Shown here: piece by piece, positions 1 to 7,437 of the stretch | How positions within the stretch are numbered: the first letter of the stretch is position 1 | Layout of the letters: each line of letters begins with the position of its first letter | Source: G020353235 sp035528295 | GTDB taxonomy: Bacteria > Chloroflexota > Dehalococcoidia > Dehalococcoidales > JAUYDJ01 | Assembly (NCBI GenBank): GCA_035528295.1 | Contig: DATKYY010000029.1 | Location: 1-23,931 of the forward strand | Length of the DNA stretch: 23,931 nucleotides | Reading direction: 5' to 3' | Made by a program: the position numbers and the translations under genes | The notes under the pieces: generated by a model | What the model was told of the DNA's origin: nothing | What the model saw: the letters and a program-made list of their open reading frames with translations, nothing else | Database searches by the model: none

Positions 1-1
1 C

Positions 2-226
2 AGTCTGAAGAAGCTGAAAAGCCGGCTGGTGGGGGTATGGATAATCGCCATATTTACCGTTGGTCTTCTCGGCACTCTCTGGCATTACATCCGCTTTGTG
101 CCCTCACCGGAGGCGTGGGCACCCCTCAGCGTGGCAATTGCCACCATGCTCACTCTGGCGGCGCTTGGTGGCTATATCTTGGTCATCTGGGTCATCCGGG
201 CGCTATGGAAGGGCAGGCTCGGGTGA
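2..226 (+). CDS. C-terminal part of a membrane protein (5' end outside window)
   Basis: The frame is open from base 2 to a TGA at 224-226, so the start codon probably lies before the window; the first in-window candidate (GTG at 29) has no convincing ribosome binding site. The visible 74 residues begin with a basic stretch (SLKKLKSRLVG) and contain two hydrophobic segments, about residues 10-27 (VWIIAIFTVGLLGTLWHY) and 40-63 (VAIATMLTLAALGGYILVIWVI), then a short basic tail (RALWKGRLG). This is the topology of a two-helix hairpin at the end of an inner-membrane protein. I do not recognise a family and infer no function. It is followed by a promoter for hpt, so it is likely the last gene of an upstream operon. 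Confidence 0.55.
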   Translation, partial: SLKKLKSRLVGVWIIAIFTVGLLGTLWHYIRFVPSPEAWAPLSVAIATMLTLAALGGYILVIWVIRALWKGRLG

Positions 227-255
227 CAGCCGAAGAATAATTTTAGCTTTTCTGG

Positions 256-284
256 TAGACAGAAGCCGGGCGGAAGGCTATAAT
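256..284 (+). promoter_or_regulatory. Sigma70-type promoter of the hpt-ade operon
   Basis: TAGACA (256-261) and a perfect TATAAT (279-284) are separated by 17 bases. The expected transcription start is about 291, at or within a few bases of the GTG (292) and ATG (295) start codons of hpt, and no Shine-Dalgarno sequence lies upstream, so a leaderless transcript is predicted. Confidence 0.7.
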
Positions 285-291
285 TTTAGCG

Positions 292-819
292 GTGATGAGT
301 TCTGAACCTGAACCCCGCATTCTTATCAGCCGTAAAGAAATAGCAACCGCAGTTGAGAAACTGGCGGCTGAAATCACCAGAGATTACCTCGGTAAGTATC
401 CCCTTTTGGTCGGCATTCTGAAGGGCTCGTTTATGTTTATGGCTGACCTGATTCGGCACCTCGACTTCCCCCTGGAAATAGACTTCGTCCGCCTGTCCAG
501 CTATGGTGGTACTGAGAGTTCGGGTAAGGTCAGCCAGGTGCAGGGCCTGCTTACCCCGGTCAAGGGCCGGGATGTTTTGCTTATTGAGGACATCGTGGAT
601 ACCGGTCTGACCACCGGTTTTATCCTGGACTATCTGAGTAAGCAGACGCCGGGCTCACTCAAGCTCTGTGCCCTGGCCGATAAATCGGCGCGACGGCGCC
701 GATCGGTTGTCATTGACTATCTCGGTTTCACCGTGCCCAACAAGTTTCTGGTGGGTTATGGCCTGGACCTGGATGAGAAATACCGCAATCTACCTGATAT
801 CTGTGTCATGGAGGACTAG
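292..819 (+). CDS. hpt: Hypoxanthine phosphoribosyltransferase
   Basis: Transfers the phosphoribosyl group of PRPP to hypoxanthine (and usually guanine), giving IMP or GMP in cytoplasmic purine salvage. The 175-aa length is normal for the family. The PRPP-binding loop is clear at about residues 95-107 (VLLIEDIVDTGLT), preceded by the GILKGSFMFMADL segment (41-53) and followed by the C-terminal DEKYRNLPDICVM segment typical of bacterial Hpt. GTG at 292 and ATG at 295 are adjacent in-frame starts; either would be nearly leaderless given the TATAAT box at 279-284. The stop codon overlaps the GTG start of the adenine deaminase gene by one base (TAGTG), so the two are translationally coupled. Deamination of adenine by that neighbour yields hypoxanthine, the substrate of this enzyme. 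Confidence 0.93.
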   Translation: MMSSEPEPRILISRKEIATAVEKLAAEITRDYLGKYPLLVGILKGSFMFMADLIRHLDFPLEIDFVRLSSYGGTESSGKVSQVQGLLTPVKGRDVLLIEDIVDTGLTTGFILDYLSKQTPGSLKLCALADKSARRRRSVVIDYLGFTVPNKFLVGYGLDLDEKYRNLPDICVMED

Positions 820-2534
820 TGGTCGCTAAGCTGGCTCAGTTAATCTCGGTGGCTAAAGGGGAACTCCCCGCCGACCTGATTCTGGCTAACGCCCGGGTGG
901 TCAATGTCTTTACCGGTGAGGTTGAGCCGGGCAATGTCGCCATTTACCGCGACCGGATTGCCGGGGTAGGGGACTATCACCAGGCCAGAGAGGTGCTCGA
1001 TTTGGCGGGCCAGTATCTGGCCCCCGGTCTGATTAATGGGCACACCCATCTGGAGAGCTCCATGCTTGATGTCGGTCAGTATGCCCGGGCAGTGGTGCCG
1101 CGGGGCACCCTGGCGGTGGTGACCGACCTCCATGAAATCGCCAATGTCAGTGGGCTCAAGGGGATAAAATATGTACTGAACTCCGCCCGCCGCCTGCCCC
1201 TGGAGCTCTTTTTAATGGCGCCTTCCTGCGTGCCGGCAACCACCCATCTGGAGACCTCTGGCGCCTGCCTTGAGCTGGAGGATATCCGCCAGATGCTCCG
1301 CTGGAAAGAGTGCATCGGGCTGGGGGAGATGATGAACTTCCCCGGTGTTATCGCTGGTTTTGAAGCAGTACTGAGCAAACTCAAGCTGTTTCAGGGCAGG
1401 GTGGTTGATGGGCATGCCCCCGGCGTTAGCGGTAAAAATCTTACCGCCTATATTGCCGCCGGCATCAGCTCCGACCACGAATCGGTCTCCCTGGCTGAGG
1501 CGAAGGAGAAGCTGAGGCAGGGAATGTATGTCATGATTCGGGAGGGCTCCTCGGAGAAGAACCTGGCAGCCCTGCTGCCTCTGGTCAGCGATAAGACCTA
1601 CAAGCGCTGCCTCTTTGTGGTTGATGACCGCAGCTGTGTTGACCTGCTCACTGACGGCGACATAAACGCGGTGGTGCGCAAAGCGATTCGCCACGGGCTT
1701 GACCCGGTGCGAGCCATCCAGATGGCGACGATTAATACCGCCGAGCGCTTCCGGCTAAATTATCTGGGGGCGGTCGCCCCCGGCTATCTGGCTAATTTAA
1801 TTGTCACCAGTGATTTAGCCGAGATGCAGATAGCCATGGCTTTCTACCGGGGGCGCCTGGTCGCCAGAGACGGGGTGCCGTTGTTTGAGGCATATCAGCC
1901 CGGCGGCGAAGGGCTGGCCAATACGGTGAATATCAAGCCTTTTGCTCCGCAGGCGCTACGGCTACCGGCGGCGGGGGAGACCGAGCTTATAATTGAGGTT
2001 GTTCCCGGTCAGATAGTCACCCGCAAACGGGCAGAAAGGGTTAAAGTTAAGGATGGCGCCGTTCTACCCGACATCAGCCGTGACATTCTGAAGCTGGCAG
2101 TGGTGGAGCGGCATAAGGCTTCCGGTAATATCGGGCTGGGGCTGGTTAAAGGCTTCGGCTTGAAGCGGGGGGCGCTGGCGTCGTCTATCGCCCATGACTC
2201 GCACAATATTATTGCCGTTGGCGCCAGTGACGAGGATATCTATACGGCAATTAAAGAAGTTGAGCAGCTTCAGGGAGGTCTGGTGGTGGTGGCTGATGGT
2301 AAAGTGCTGGCCAGCCTGGCCTTACCCATTGCCGGGCTGCTCTCCGACCAGCCACTGGAGGTGGTGGTGGCGAAACTGGCCGATGTGGAGAAGCAAGCCA
2401 GGGGCTTGGGGGTAACCCTCCCCGCCCCCTTGTCCACCCTTTCCTTTCTCGCCCTGCCCGTAATCCCTGAGCTCAAGCTGACCGACCTGGGGCTGGTGGA
2501 TGTGACTGAGTTTAAGCTGGTGAAAAGAGGCTAA
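819..2534 (+). CDS. ade: Adenine deaminase
   Basis: Amidohydrolase-superfamily enzyme that hydrolyses adenine to hypoxanthine and ammonia. The 571-aa protein has the usual architecture: a short N-terminal beta domain, the metal-binding motif GHTHLESSM (H75, H77) after LAPGLIN, further metal ligands in DGHAPG (H199) and SSDHES (H220), the VVDDRS segment and the KAIRHGLDPVRAIQMAT signature, then the C-terminal domain with the glycine-rich LGLVKGFGLKRGALASSIAH and the DSHN segment characteristic of Ade. The GTG start overlaps the hpt stop by one base. With hpt it forms a two-step adenine to IMP salvage route. The downstream phosphoribosyltransferase gene begins one base after the TAA stop, so all three are one operon from the promoter at 256. 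Confidence 0.94.
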   Translation: MVAKLAQLISVAKGELPADLILANARVVNVFTGEVEPGNVAIYRDRIAGVGDYHQAREVLDLAGQYLAPGLINGHTHLESSMLDVGQYARAVVPRGTLAVVTDLHEIANVSGLKGIKYVLNSARRLPLELFLMAPSCVPATTHLETSGACLELEDIRQMLRWKECIGLGEMMNFPGVIAGFEAVLSKLKLFQGRVVDGHAPGVSGKNLTAYIAAGISSDHESVSLAEAKEKLRQGMYVMIREGSSEKNLAALLPLVSDKTYKRCLFVVDDRSCVDLLTDGDINAVVRKAIRHGLDPVRAIQMATINTAERFRLNYLGAVAPGYLANLIVTSDLAEMQIAMAFYRGRLVARDGVPLFEAYQPGGEGLANTVNIKPFAPQALRLPAAGETELIIEVVPGQIVTRKRAERVKVKDGAVLPDISRDILKLAVVERHKASGNIGLGLVKGFGLKRGALASSIAHDSHNIIAVGASDEDIYTAIKEVEQLQGGLVVVADGKVLASLALPIAGLLSDQPLEVVVAKLADVEKQARGLGVTLPAPLSTLSFLALPVIPELKLTDLGLVDVTEFKLVKRG

Positions 2535-2535
2535 T

Positions 2536-3261
2536 ATGTCAATGAATCGACCCGAGGTTATCTTTGAGAACCGCCAGGATGCCGGACGGCATCTGGCGTT
2601 GCGGCTGATGGAGTATGCCGGCCAGCCGGTGGTGGTGCTGGCGGTTCCCAACGGCGGGGTGCCGGTGGCGTTGGAGGTAGCCAGTGCCCTCAAAGTGGAG
2701 CTGGACCTGATTGTCTGCCGCAAGATTCCCATTCCCCTTACCCCTGAAGCCGGTCTGGGCGCCATCGCTGATGATGGCACCATTATGCTCAATGAGGAGC
2801 TGGTCAAGAGGCTGGGCTTGAGCAAGCAGCAGATAGACGATGTTGCCAGCAAGGTGAGGTTGGAGGTCAAACAGCGCAGCCTGCTCTACCGGGGAGACCG
2901 GCCGCTGGCGAGGGTATTCGGCAAGATAGCCATAATCATTGACGATGGCCTTGCCTCCGGCTACACCATGATGGCGGCGGTGGCGTCGGTGCGGCACCGC
3001 CAGCCGCGGGAGATAATAGTCGCCGTGCCCTGTGCTTCGGCAGCGGCGCTGAAACAGCTGGAAAAGAGGGCGGACAGAGTGGTCACCGTCACCACCGGCT
3101 ACACGCCCCACTTTGCCGTCGCCGATTTCTACCATTACTGGTATGACCGCAAGGATGAGGACGTCGTCCGCCTGCTTAACCAGTGGCGCATGCGCAACTT
3201 CCCCCAACCCAAGCCTCCCAGAAAAGAGGAAGGAAGAGAGGAAGACACCGGCGGGTATTAG
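2536..3261 (+). CDS. Phosphoribosyltransferase-domain protein, COG1926 type
   Basis: Type I phosphoribosyltransferase fold protein of 241 aa. The family pattern is clear: ENRQDAGRHLALRL at the N terminus, AVPNGGVPVALEVA (36-49), LIVCRKIPIPLTPEAGLGAI (58-77), LNEELVKRLGLS, and the PRPP loop IIIDDGLASGYTM (about 133-145). Members of this group are usually annotated only as predicted phosphoribosyltransferases and their nucleobase substrate is not established. Its place directly behind hpt and ade (one base after the ade stop) suggests a role in purine or nucleotide salvage, but that is inference. The C terminus (KPPRKEEGREEDTGGY) is a short charged tail. Its TAG stop overlaps by four bases the TAA stop of the convergent sbcD gene, leaving no room for a dedicated terminator. 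Confidence 0.85.
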   Translation: MSMNRPEVIFENRQDAGRHLALRLMEYAGQPVVVLAVPNGGVPVALEVASALKVELDLIVCRKIPIPLTPEAGLGAIADDGTIMLNEELVKRLGLSKQQIDDVASKVRLEVKQRSLLYRGDRPLARVFGKIAIIIDDGLASGYTMMAAVASVRHRQPREIIVAVPCASAAALKQLEKRADRVVTVTTGYTPHFAVADFYHYWYDRKDEDVVRLLNQWRMRNFPQPKPPRKEEGREEDTGGY

Positions 3262-4478
3262 CCCTGTCCCTCTATCAGCTTCTCGGCGTATTCAAGAAGG
3301 ACTCTGGTTCTTTCCGGGGAGACGTTTTTTGACTCCAGGTATTTTTTGAGGGCGTCGAGGGGGGTTATTTCTTCGGCGGCAAACTCGCCCAGTCTTAAGC
3401 GAGCCTCCCGCTCTATTTCCTTGCTGACGGTAAGATAGTGGGCTTCCTTCAGGGCATCCCTGAGGTCGCTGTCCCTCAGCTGGCCTTCAAGCTCGGCGGG
3501 GAGGCTAATCTGGAGGCGCACGATGGCGTCTTTGACCTTCTCGGCGGAGATTGCCTTGAGCACGGTCAGGGTGGGGTCGGGGTCGGCACTCTCAATGTTG
3601 ACATTGATAGTGACAAAGCGGCGCCCGGCTACCGGGTGGAAGGTAAAAGAAACCTCTCGTTGGCCATCTTTCTCATCGATTTCCACCAGACAGAACCCCT
3701 TGTCATCCCCTTCCTCGCCGAAGTCTATCCGCTCCAGGCTGCCGGCATAGACCACCGGCGGATTATTTGATAAGACCTGGTGCCTGTGAATATGCCCCAG
3801 GGCAATGTAGTCAAAGGCGGGCTGGGCGATATTGCTCACCAGCAATACGTGCTCCTGCCCGATGGTCATGGCGCTCTCCGAGCCTACCTTGGCTCCGGAG
3901 ACCCAGACATGGGCGGCCAGTATCGCCGGCAGCTTGGGGTCAAGCTGGGGTATGCTGGCGGTAATGATATTGGTCAGTATCTGCTGCAGCTTTTGATTTA
4001 TCTGCTCAAAGGTGAGGTTTTTGGTCTCCTCCCGGCTTAAGAGGCCGCTGCGCCTGAGCCAGGGCAGGGAGACAATCTGAATAATGCCGCTCCTGGTCTT
4101 AATGGGGTAGATGTCAGGGCGGTTGGCGACATAGACATTCTTGATGGCGAGGGTATCAAAGATTTCAATAGCCGTCGCCCGGCCGATGGCATTGGGTAAA
4201 TCGTGATTACCGATGAGCAGAAAGACGGGGATACCGCTTGTAGCCAGGCGGTTCACTCTGCGGGCAAATTCCCGTTGCTGGGTCTGGGTGGGCTCGCGGC
4301 TCTTGTAGGCGTCACCGCAGAAGATGACCAGGTCTACCCTATTATCGATGGCGTAGTTCACCACCTGGTCAAAAGAGCTTAAAAAGTCCTCAAGGCGGCT
4401 GGACAAACCGGTCTCGGGATTGAGCCGCCCGTAGTTTTCCACCCCAAGGTGAAGGTCGGCAAAGTGAATTATTTTCAA
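3258..4478 (-). CDS. sbcD: SbcD/Mre11-like exonuclease subunit
   Basis: Metallophosphoesterase-type nuclease of the SbcD/Mre11 family, which normally pairs with the ATPase SbcC/Rad50 to open DNA hairpins and process double-strand ends. The 406 residues show all expected metal-binding motifs: FADLHLG (D8, H10), FCGDAY (D56), LIGNHD (N91, H92), AAHVW, and GHIHRH followed by YAGSLERIDFGEE. The C-terminal part holds the capping and partner-binding region. The start codon lies 3 bases after the nitroreductase stop, so it is the last gene of the glyS operon. No sbcC follows; the gene ends head-on against the phosphoribosyltransferase gene, so the partner must be elsewhere or absent. Confidence 0.88.
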   Translation of the reverse strand: MKIIHFADLHLGVENYGRLNPETGLSSRLEDFLSSFDQVVNYAIDNRVDLVIFCGDAYKSREPTQTQQREFARRVNRLATSGIPVFLLIGNHDLPNAIGRATAIEIFDTLAIKNVYVANRPDIYPIKTRSGIIQIVSLPWLRRSGLLSREETKNLTFEQINQKLQQILTNIITASIPQLDPKLPAILAAHVWVSGAKVGSESAMTIGQEHVLLVSNIAQPAFDYIALGHIHRHQVLSNNPPVVYAGSLERIDFGEEGDDKGFCLVEIDEKDGQREVSFTFHPVAGRRFVTINVNIESADPDPTLTVLKAISAEKVKDAIVRLQISLPAELEGQLRDSDLRDALKEAHYLTVSKEIEREARLRLGEFAAEEITPLDALKKYLESKNVSPERTRVLLEYAEKLIEGQG

Positions 4479-4481
4479 TCT

Positions 4482-5066
4482 CTATCCCTTATGGCCCGGC
4501 TGCTCAGCCGGCTTTGGGGCCTGGTAGGTGTTGAAGGCAGCGATTTTTTCCATTGGCTCCCGACCGTGGTCGGGGCCGATTTTGGCTTTATCGTAGTAGC
4601 CCAACGCGATGAGAAGGTCTATCTTTTTATACTGCGGGATATTCAGCACCTGTTTCACCGCCCTTTCGTTGAACCAGCCTATCCAGCAGCTGCCCAGCCC
4701 CAGCTCCTCAGCCTGGAGGACAAAGTGCTCGATGGCGATGCCGATGTCAATCAGGTAGTATCTGGTGCTGCGGAACATGCCGCCAATGCGGGCGATAAAT
4801 TTACCCTTCTCCGAAATGACGGCCACGATGACCGGCGCCTTTTTACAGAAGGTGTTTATAGAATAGATACCGTTGAAGGCAACCTGGCTCAGCTTGTTCT
4901 TTAGCTGCTTATCATCTACCACGATGAACTTCCACGGCTGGGAGTTGCAGGCGGAGGGAGCGAGCCGGGCGGCCTCAAGGCAGGCCATTATCTTTTCCCG
5001 CTCCACCGGTTTGTCCAGAAAATCCCGAACGCTTCTTCTCTGTCGGATCAGGTCTAGCAGGGACAT
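4482..5066 (-). CDS. Nitroreductase-family FMN oxidoreductase
   Basis: FMN-dependent NAD(P)H oxidoreductase of the nitroreductase superfamily, 194 aa. The N-terminal FMN-binding signature RQRRSVRDF (9-17) and APSACNSQPWKFIVVDD are diagnostic, and the GLGSCWIGWFNE segment with the later IALGY is the usual second flavin-contact region. It lacks added ferredoxin domains, so it belongs to the short, single-domain group; the physiological substrate cannot be read from sequence. The gene sits 14 bases after glyS and 3 bases before sbcD in the same direction. The link to either neighbour is not obvious. No strong Shine-Dalgarno precedes ATG 5066, suggesting translational coupling to glyS. Confidence 0.88.
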   Translation of the reverse strand: MSLLDLIRQRRSVRDFLDKPVEREKIMACLEAARLAPSACNSQPWKFIVVDDKQLKNKLSQVAFNGIYSINTFCKKAPVIVAVISEKGKFIARIGGMFRSTRYYLIDIGIAIEHFVLQAEELGLGSCWIGWFNERAVKQVLNIPQYKKIDLLIALGYYDKAKIGPDHGREPMEKIAAFNTYQAPKPAEQPGHKG

Positions 5067-5080
5067 AGTTATGCCTGTAT

Positions 5081-6448
5081 TCAGCTATTTTCGCCTTGCT
5101 TCCATATGCTACCGCCGGGCGGCAGGACAAACAGGGATTCACCACCGAGCTTGGCGGCGAGCGTTGCCCTCAGCTCGCTGATGGGGATTCGTATCTGGTT
5201 CAGGCTGTCGCGCTCCCGGATGGTAACCTGCTTGTCTTCCAGCGACTGGAAGTCAACGGTGATGCAGAAGGGGGTGCCAATCTCATCCTGACGCCGGTAG
5301 CGGCGGCCGATGCTCTGGGCATCGTCATACTGCACTGTCCAGCACTGGCGCAGGTCGGCATATAGCTCTTTGGCCAGTTCAGCCAGCTGTTCCCGCCGGC
5401 TCAGGGGCAGGACGGCTGCCTTGACCGGAGCCAGGTTGGGGTGGAGGCGGAGCACCACTCTCAGATCTCCTTCGGCAATGTCTTCATCGTAGGCATCGCA
5501 CAGAAAAGCCAGCACCGAGCGGTCTACCCCGGCGGAGGGCTCAATAATATAGGGGAGGAAGTGTTCCCTGGTTTCCTCATCAAAGTATTCCAGGCTCTTA
5601 CCGCTGGATTTGGTATGCTGCACCAGGTCAAAGTCACCCCGGTTGGCGATGCCTTCCAGCTCCGCCCAGCCCATGGGGAACTGGTAGTCGATGTCATAGC
5701 AGGCGCGGGCGTAGTGGGCCAGTTCTTCTTTGCCGTGCTCCCGCAGCCTGAGGTTTTCTTTTTTGATGCCCAGATTAACGTACCAGTTGCGCCGCTCCTC
5801 AAGCCAGTAGTTGAACCATTCTTCATCTGTTCCCGGCTTAACAAAGTACTCAATCTCCATCTGCTCAAACTCCCGGCTGCGGAAGATGAAGTTGCCGGTG
5901 GTGATTTCATTGCGGAAGGCTTTGCCGATCTGGGCGATGCCGAAGGGCAATCTTTTACGGGTGGTATTGAGCACATTCTGGAAGTTAACGAAGATACCCT
6001 GGGCAGTCTCGGGGCGGAGGTAAACCACGTTAGCTTCTTCCTCAAGCGGGCCCATAAAGGTCTTGAACATTAAATTAAAGAGGCGTGGCTCGGTCAATTC
6101 GCCCCCGCAGGTGGGGCAGTTTTTGTCCTTCAGGTCATCGGAGCGCCACCTCAGGTGGCAGTTCTTGCACTCAGCCAGCGGGTCGGTAAAGCTCTCAAGG
6201 TGGCCACTGGCGGCCCAGGTCTGGGGGTGCATCAGGATGCTGGCATCCAGACCGGCGATGTCATCGCGTTCCTGAACCACTGACCGCCACCAGGCATCTT
6301 TCACGTTCCGCTTCAGCTCCACACCCAGAGGACCGTAGTCCCAGCAGCTCTGCAGACCGCCGTAGATTTCACTGCTGGGAAAGATGAAACCACGCCGCTG
6401 ACTAAGGGAGACAATCTTCTCCATACTGACCTTGCCCGGTTCAGCCAC
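5081..6448 (-). CDS. glyS: Glycyl-tRNA synthetase (dimeric, class II)
   Basis: Charges tRNA-Gly in the cytoplasm. This is the single-chain alpha2 type (as in archaea, eukaryotes and many bacteria), not the GlyQ/GlyS heterotetramer. At 455 aa it has the N-terminal IVSLSQRRGFIFPSSEIYGG and WDYGPLG segments, a four-cysteine zinc-ribbon-like insert (CKNCHLRW ... CPTCGGEL), class II motif 2 (FRNEITTGNFIFRSREFEQMEIEYF region) and motif 3 (EPSAGVDRSVLAFL), then the anticodon-binding domain (LHPNLAPVKAAVLPL onward). GTG at 6448 is chosen because AAGGAG (6458-6463) lies 9 bases upstream; ATG at residue 9 is a weaker alternative. A strong promoter is at 6485-6513, and no T-box leader is present. Confidence 0.95.
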   Translation of the reverse strand: MAEPGKVSMEKIVSLSQRRGFIFPSSEIYGGLQSCWDYGPLGVELKRNVKDAWWRSVVQERDDIAGLDASILMHPQTWAASGHLESFTDPLAECKNCHLRWRSDDLKDKNCPTCGGELTEPRLFNLMFKTFMGPLEEEANVVYLRPETAQGIFVNFQNVLNTTRKRLPFGIAQIGKAFRNEITTGNFIFRSREFEQMEIEYFVKPGTDEEWFNYWLEERRNWYVNLGIKKENLRLREHGKEELAHYARACYDIDYQFPMGWAELEGIANRGDFDLVQHTKSSGKSLEYFDEETREHFLPYIIEPSAGVDRSVLAFLCDAYDEDIAEGDLRVVLRLHPNLAPVKAAVLPLSRREQLAELAKELYADLRQCWTVQYDDAQSIGRRYRRQDEIGTPFCITVDFQSLEDKQVTIRERDSLNQIRIPISELRATLAAKLGGESLFVLPPGGSIWKQGENS

Positions 6449-6484
6449 GGTTATTTCTCCTTACTGGTGACGTTATCTGGTAGC

Positions 6485-6513
6485 ATTGTAGCCAAAAACA
6501 GCCCGCATTGCAA
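6485..6513 (-). promoter_or_regulatory. Sigma70-type promoter of the glyS operon
   Basis: On the minus strand TTGCAA (6508-6513) and TACAAT (6485-6490) are 17 bases apart. Transcription would start near 6478, about 30 bases before the GTG of glyS, leaving a short leader with an AAGGAG ribosome binding site. Confidence 0.75.
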
Positions 6514-6550
6514 AGGCGGGACGGGTAGCCGCGATAATATTATATTTAAT

Positions 6551-6576
6551 AAAAGGTGGGGACTTAATCCCCACCT
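6551..6576 (-). terminator. Intrinsic terminator after the Nfu/FmdB/84-aa operon
   Basis: AGGTGGGG (6554-6561) and CCCCACCT (6569-6576) form a perfect 8-bp stem with a 7-base loop. Read on the minus strand it is followed by a TTTTATT tract. It lies 33 bases after the stop of the 84-aa gene and just upstream of the glyS promoter, separating the two transcription units. Confidence 0.8.
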
Positions 6577-6608
6577 GGGCGATACTTTTAGCCGGGCACT
6601 AAGAGGGG

Positions 6609-6863
6609 CTATTTCGGGTTCTGCTGGCTTTCTTCCTCGCCGAAGGATTTCAGGAATACTTCGGGGACTTCGGGAAGCTGGGTGCTTATCCAGGACTTGA
6701 GGCAGCTGAAGGAGCAGAAGTAATGGTGGGTAACTGCCCCCGGGCCTTCCCACTGGGTCACCGTGAACCAGCCCCGCAGTACCTCACAGGGTGGCTCGCC
6801 GGGAGAGCACTCCACCCTGGCCTGGCAGGAATGGCAGGAAAGCTGTCTCTTCTGTTTGTCCAC
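6609..6863 (-). CDS. Small cysteine-rich, probably zinc-binding protein
   Basis: An 84-aa protein with a CxxC pair near the N terminus (C10, C13), extra cysteines at 19 and 26, and a FCSFSC motif (C50, C54) after HH at 46-47, an arrangement consistent with one or two structural zinc sites. The middle GWFTVTQWEGPGAVTHHYFC block looks like a conserved core; the C terminus is polar. I do not recognise a named family. GTG 6863 is the start supported by the frame and lies 12 bases after the FmdB-like gene. With the Nfu protein and the FmdB-like protein it forms a set of three very small Cys-containing proteins, followed immediately by an intrinsic terminator. A role in metal or Fe-S handling is only inferred from context. 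Confidence 0.7.
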   Translation of the reverse strand: MDKQKRQLSCHSCQARVECSPGEPPCEVLRGWFTVTQWEGPGAVTHHYFCSFSCLKSWISTQLPEVPEVFLKSFGEEESQQNPK

Positions 6864-6875
6864 TTTTAGCCCACC

Positions 6876-7091
6876 CTATAGAGAGCAGGTGCTACAGCTA
6901 TCGGCGGCGCAGGTGCCGCAGGCACTGGCGCCGGCTGAGGTCTCATCTGAGCTTCGGCAGAATTTAGACGGCACCCTGGGCGCAGGACCGCCGCACTTCG
7001 GGCATACCCCGCTCTCTTCAGCCTTACTCATCGGTTGGAGCAGCTCAAATTTGTGCTCACAATCTAAGCAGAAATATTCGTATATTGGCAT
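6876..7091 (-). CDS. FmdB-type zinc-ribbon protein
   Basis: A 71-aa protein beginning MPIYEYFCLDCEHKFE, the signature of the FmdB/CxxC_CxxC_SSSS zinc-ribbon family. Zinc ligands are C8/C11 and C30/C33 (CPKCGG), followed by PRVPSKF. The family is named after a putative regulator beside formylmethanofuran dehydrogenase, but its molecular function is not established. The C-terminal tail is unusually rich in cysteine (ACGTCAADSCSTC), giving two more CxxC-like pairs that could bind metal or be redox-active. It lies 11 bases downstream of the Nfu gene and 12 upstream of the 84-aa gene, so the three are co-transcribed. Confidence 0.88.
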   Translation of the reverse strand: MPIYEYFCLDCEHKFELLQPMSKAEESGVCPKCGGPAPRVPSKFCRSSDETSAGASACGTCAADSCSTCSL

Positions 7092-7102
7092 TGTCTCTCT
7101 AA

Positions 7103-7324
7103 TTAGACCGCGATTACTTCTTTAACCTCGGGTATTTGCTCTTTCAGGATACGGGCAATACCCTGCTGCAGGGTTATGGTTGACATGGGGCAACCCATGC
7201 AGGCACCCTGCAATCTTACCTTGACCACCCCGTCATCGTCTACATCTACCAGCTCAACATCTCCCCCGTCTGCCTGCAGATGGGGCCTTATTTTATCAAG
7301 AATTGCTTCTACCTTTTCGCGCAT
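7103..7324 (-). CDS. Nfu-type Fe-S cluster scaffold (NifU C-terminal domain)
   Basis: A 73-aa single-domain Nfu protein, which carries and transfers [4Fe-4S] or [2Fe-2S] clusters to apoproteins. The motif LQGACMGCPMS (C42, C45) is the cluster-binding CxxC, preceded by the typical IRPHLQADGGDVELVDV and followed by TLQQGIARILKEQIPEVKEV. No A-type or IscU-like domain is fused. An AAAGGAG ribosome binding site precedes ATG 7324 and a strong promoter lies at 7395-7424. The upstream gene nadA encodes a [4Fe-4S] enzyme, which may be a client, but the Nfu gene has its own promoter directly after nadA. Confidence 0.92.
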   Translation of the reverse strand: MREKVEAILDKIRPHLQADGGDVELVDVDDDGVVKVRLQGACMGCPMSTITLQQGIARILKEQIPEVKEVIAV

Positions 7325-7394
7325 GAATCAACTCCTTTGAGCATTATGTTTTCTGAACCAATGCGGTGGCATTATTCAATGTGGCTACTATTAA

Positions 7395-7424
7395 ATTTTA
7401 ACATTCTGATTCAGGGGCTGTCAA
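7395..7424 (-). promoter_or_regulatory. Promoter of the Nfu/FmdB/84-aa operon
   Basis: Minus-strand TTGACA (7419-7424) and TAAAAT (7395-7400) are 18 bases apart, with TG one base before the -10 box (TGTTAAAAT, extended -10). Start would be near 7388, giving a leader of about 64 bases. It lies just downstream of the nadA stop. Confidence 0.75.
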
Positions 7425-7437
7425 ACCTGCCGCCGGC

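Noticed and set aside
2539..3207. Long minus-strand frame (222 aa) opposite the phosphoribosyltransferase gene
   Set aside because: Sequence lacks family-like features and mirrors the codon pattern of the clear plus-strand gene; an antisense shadow.
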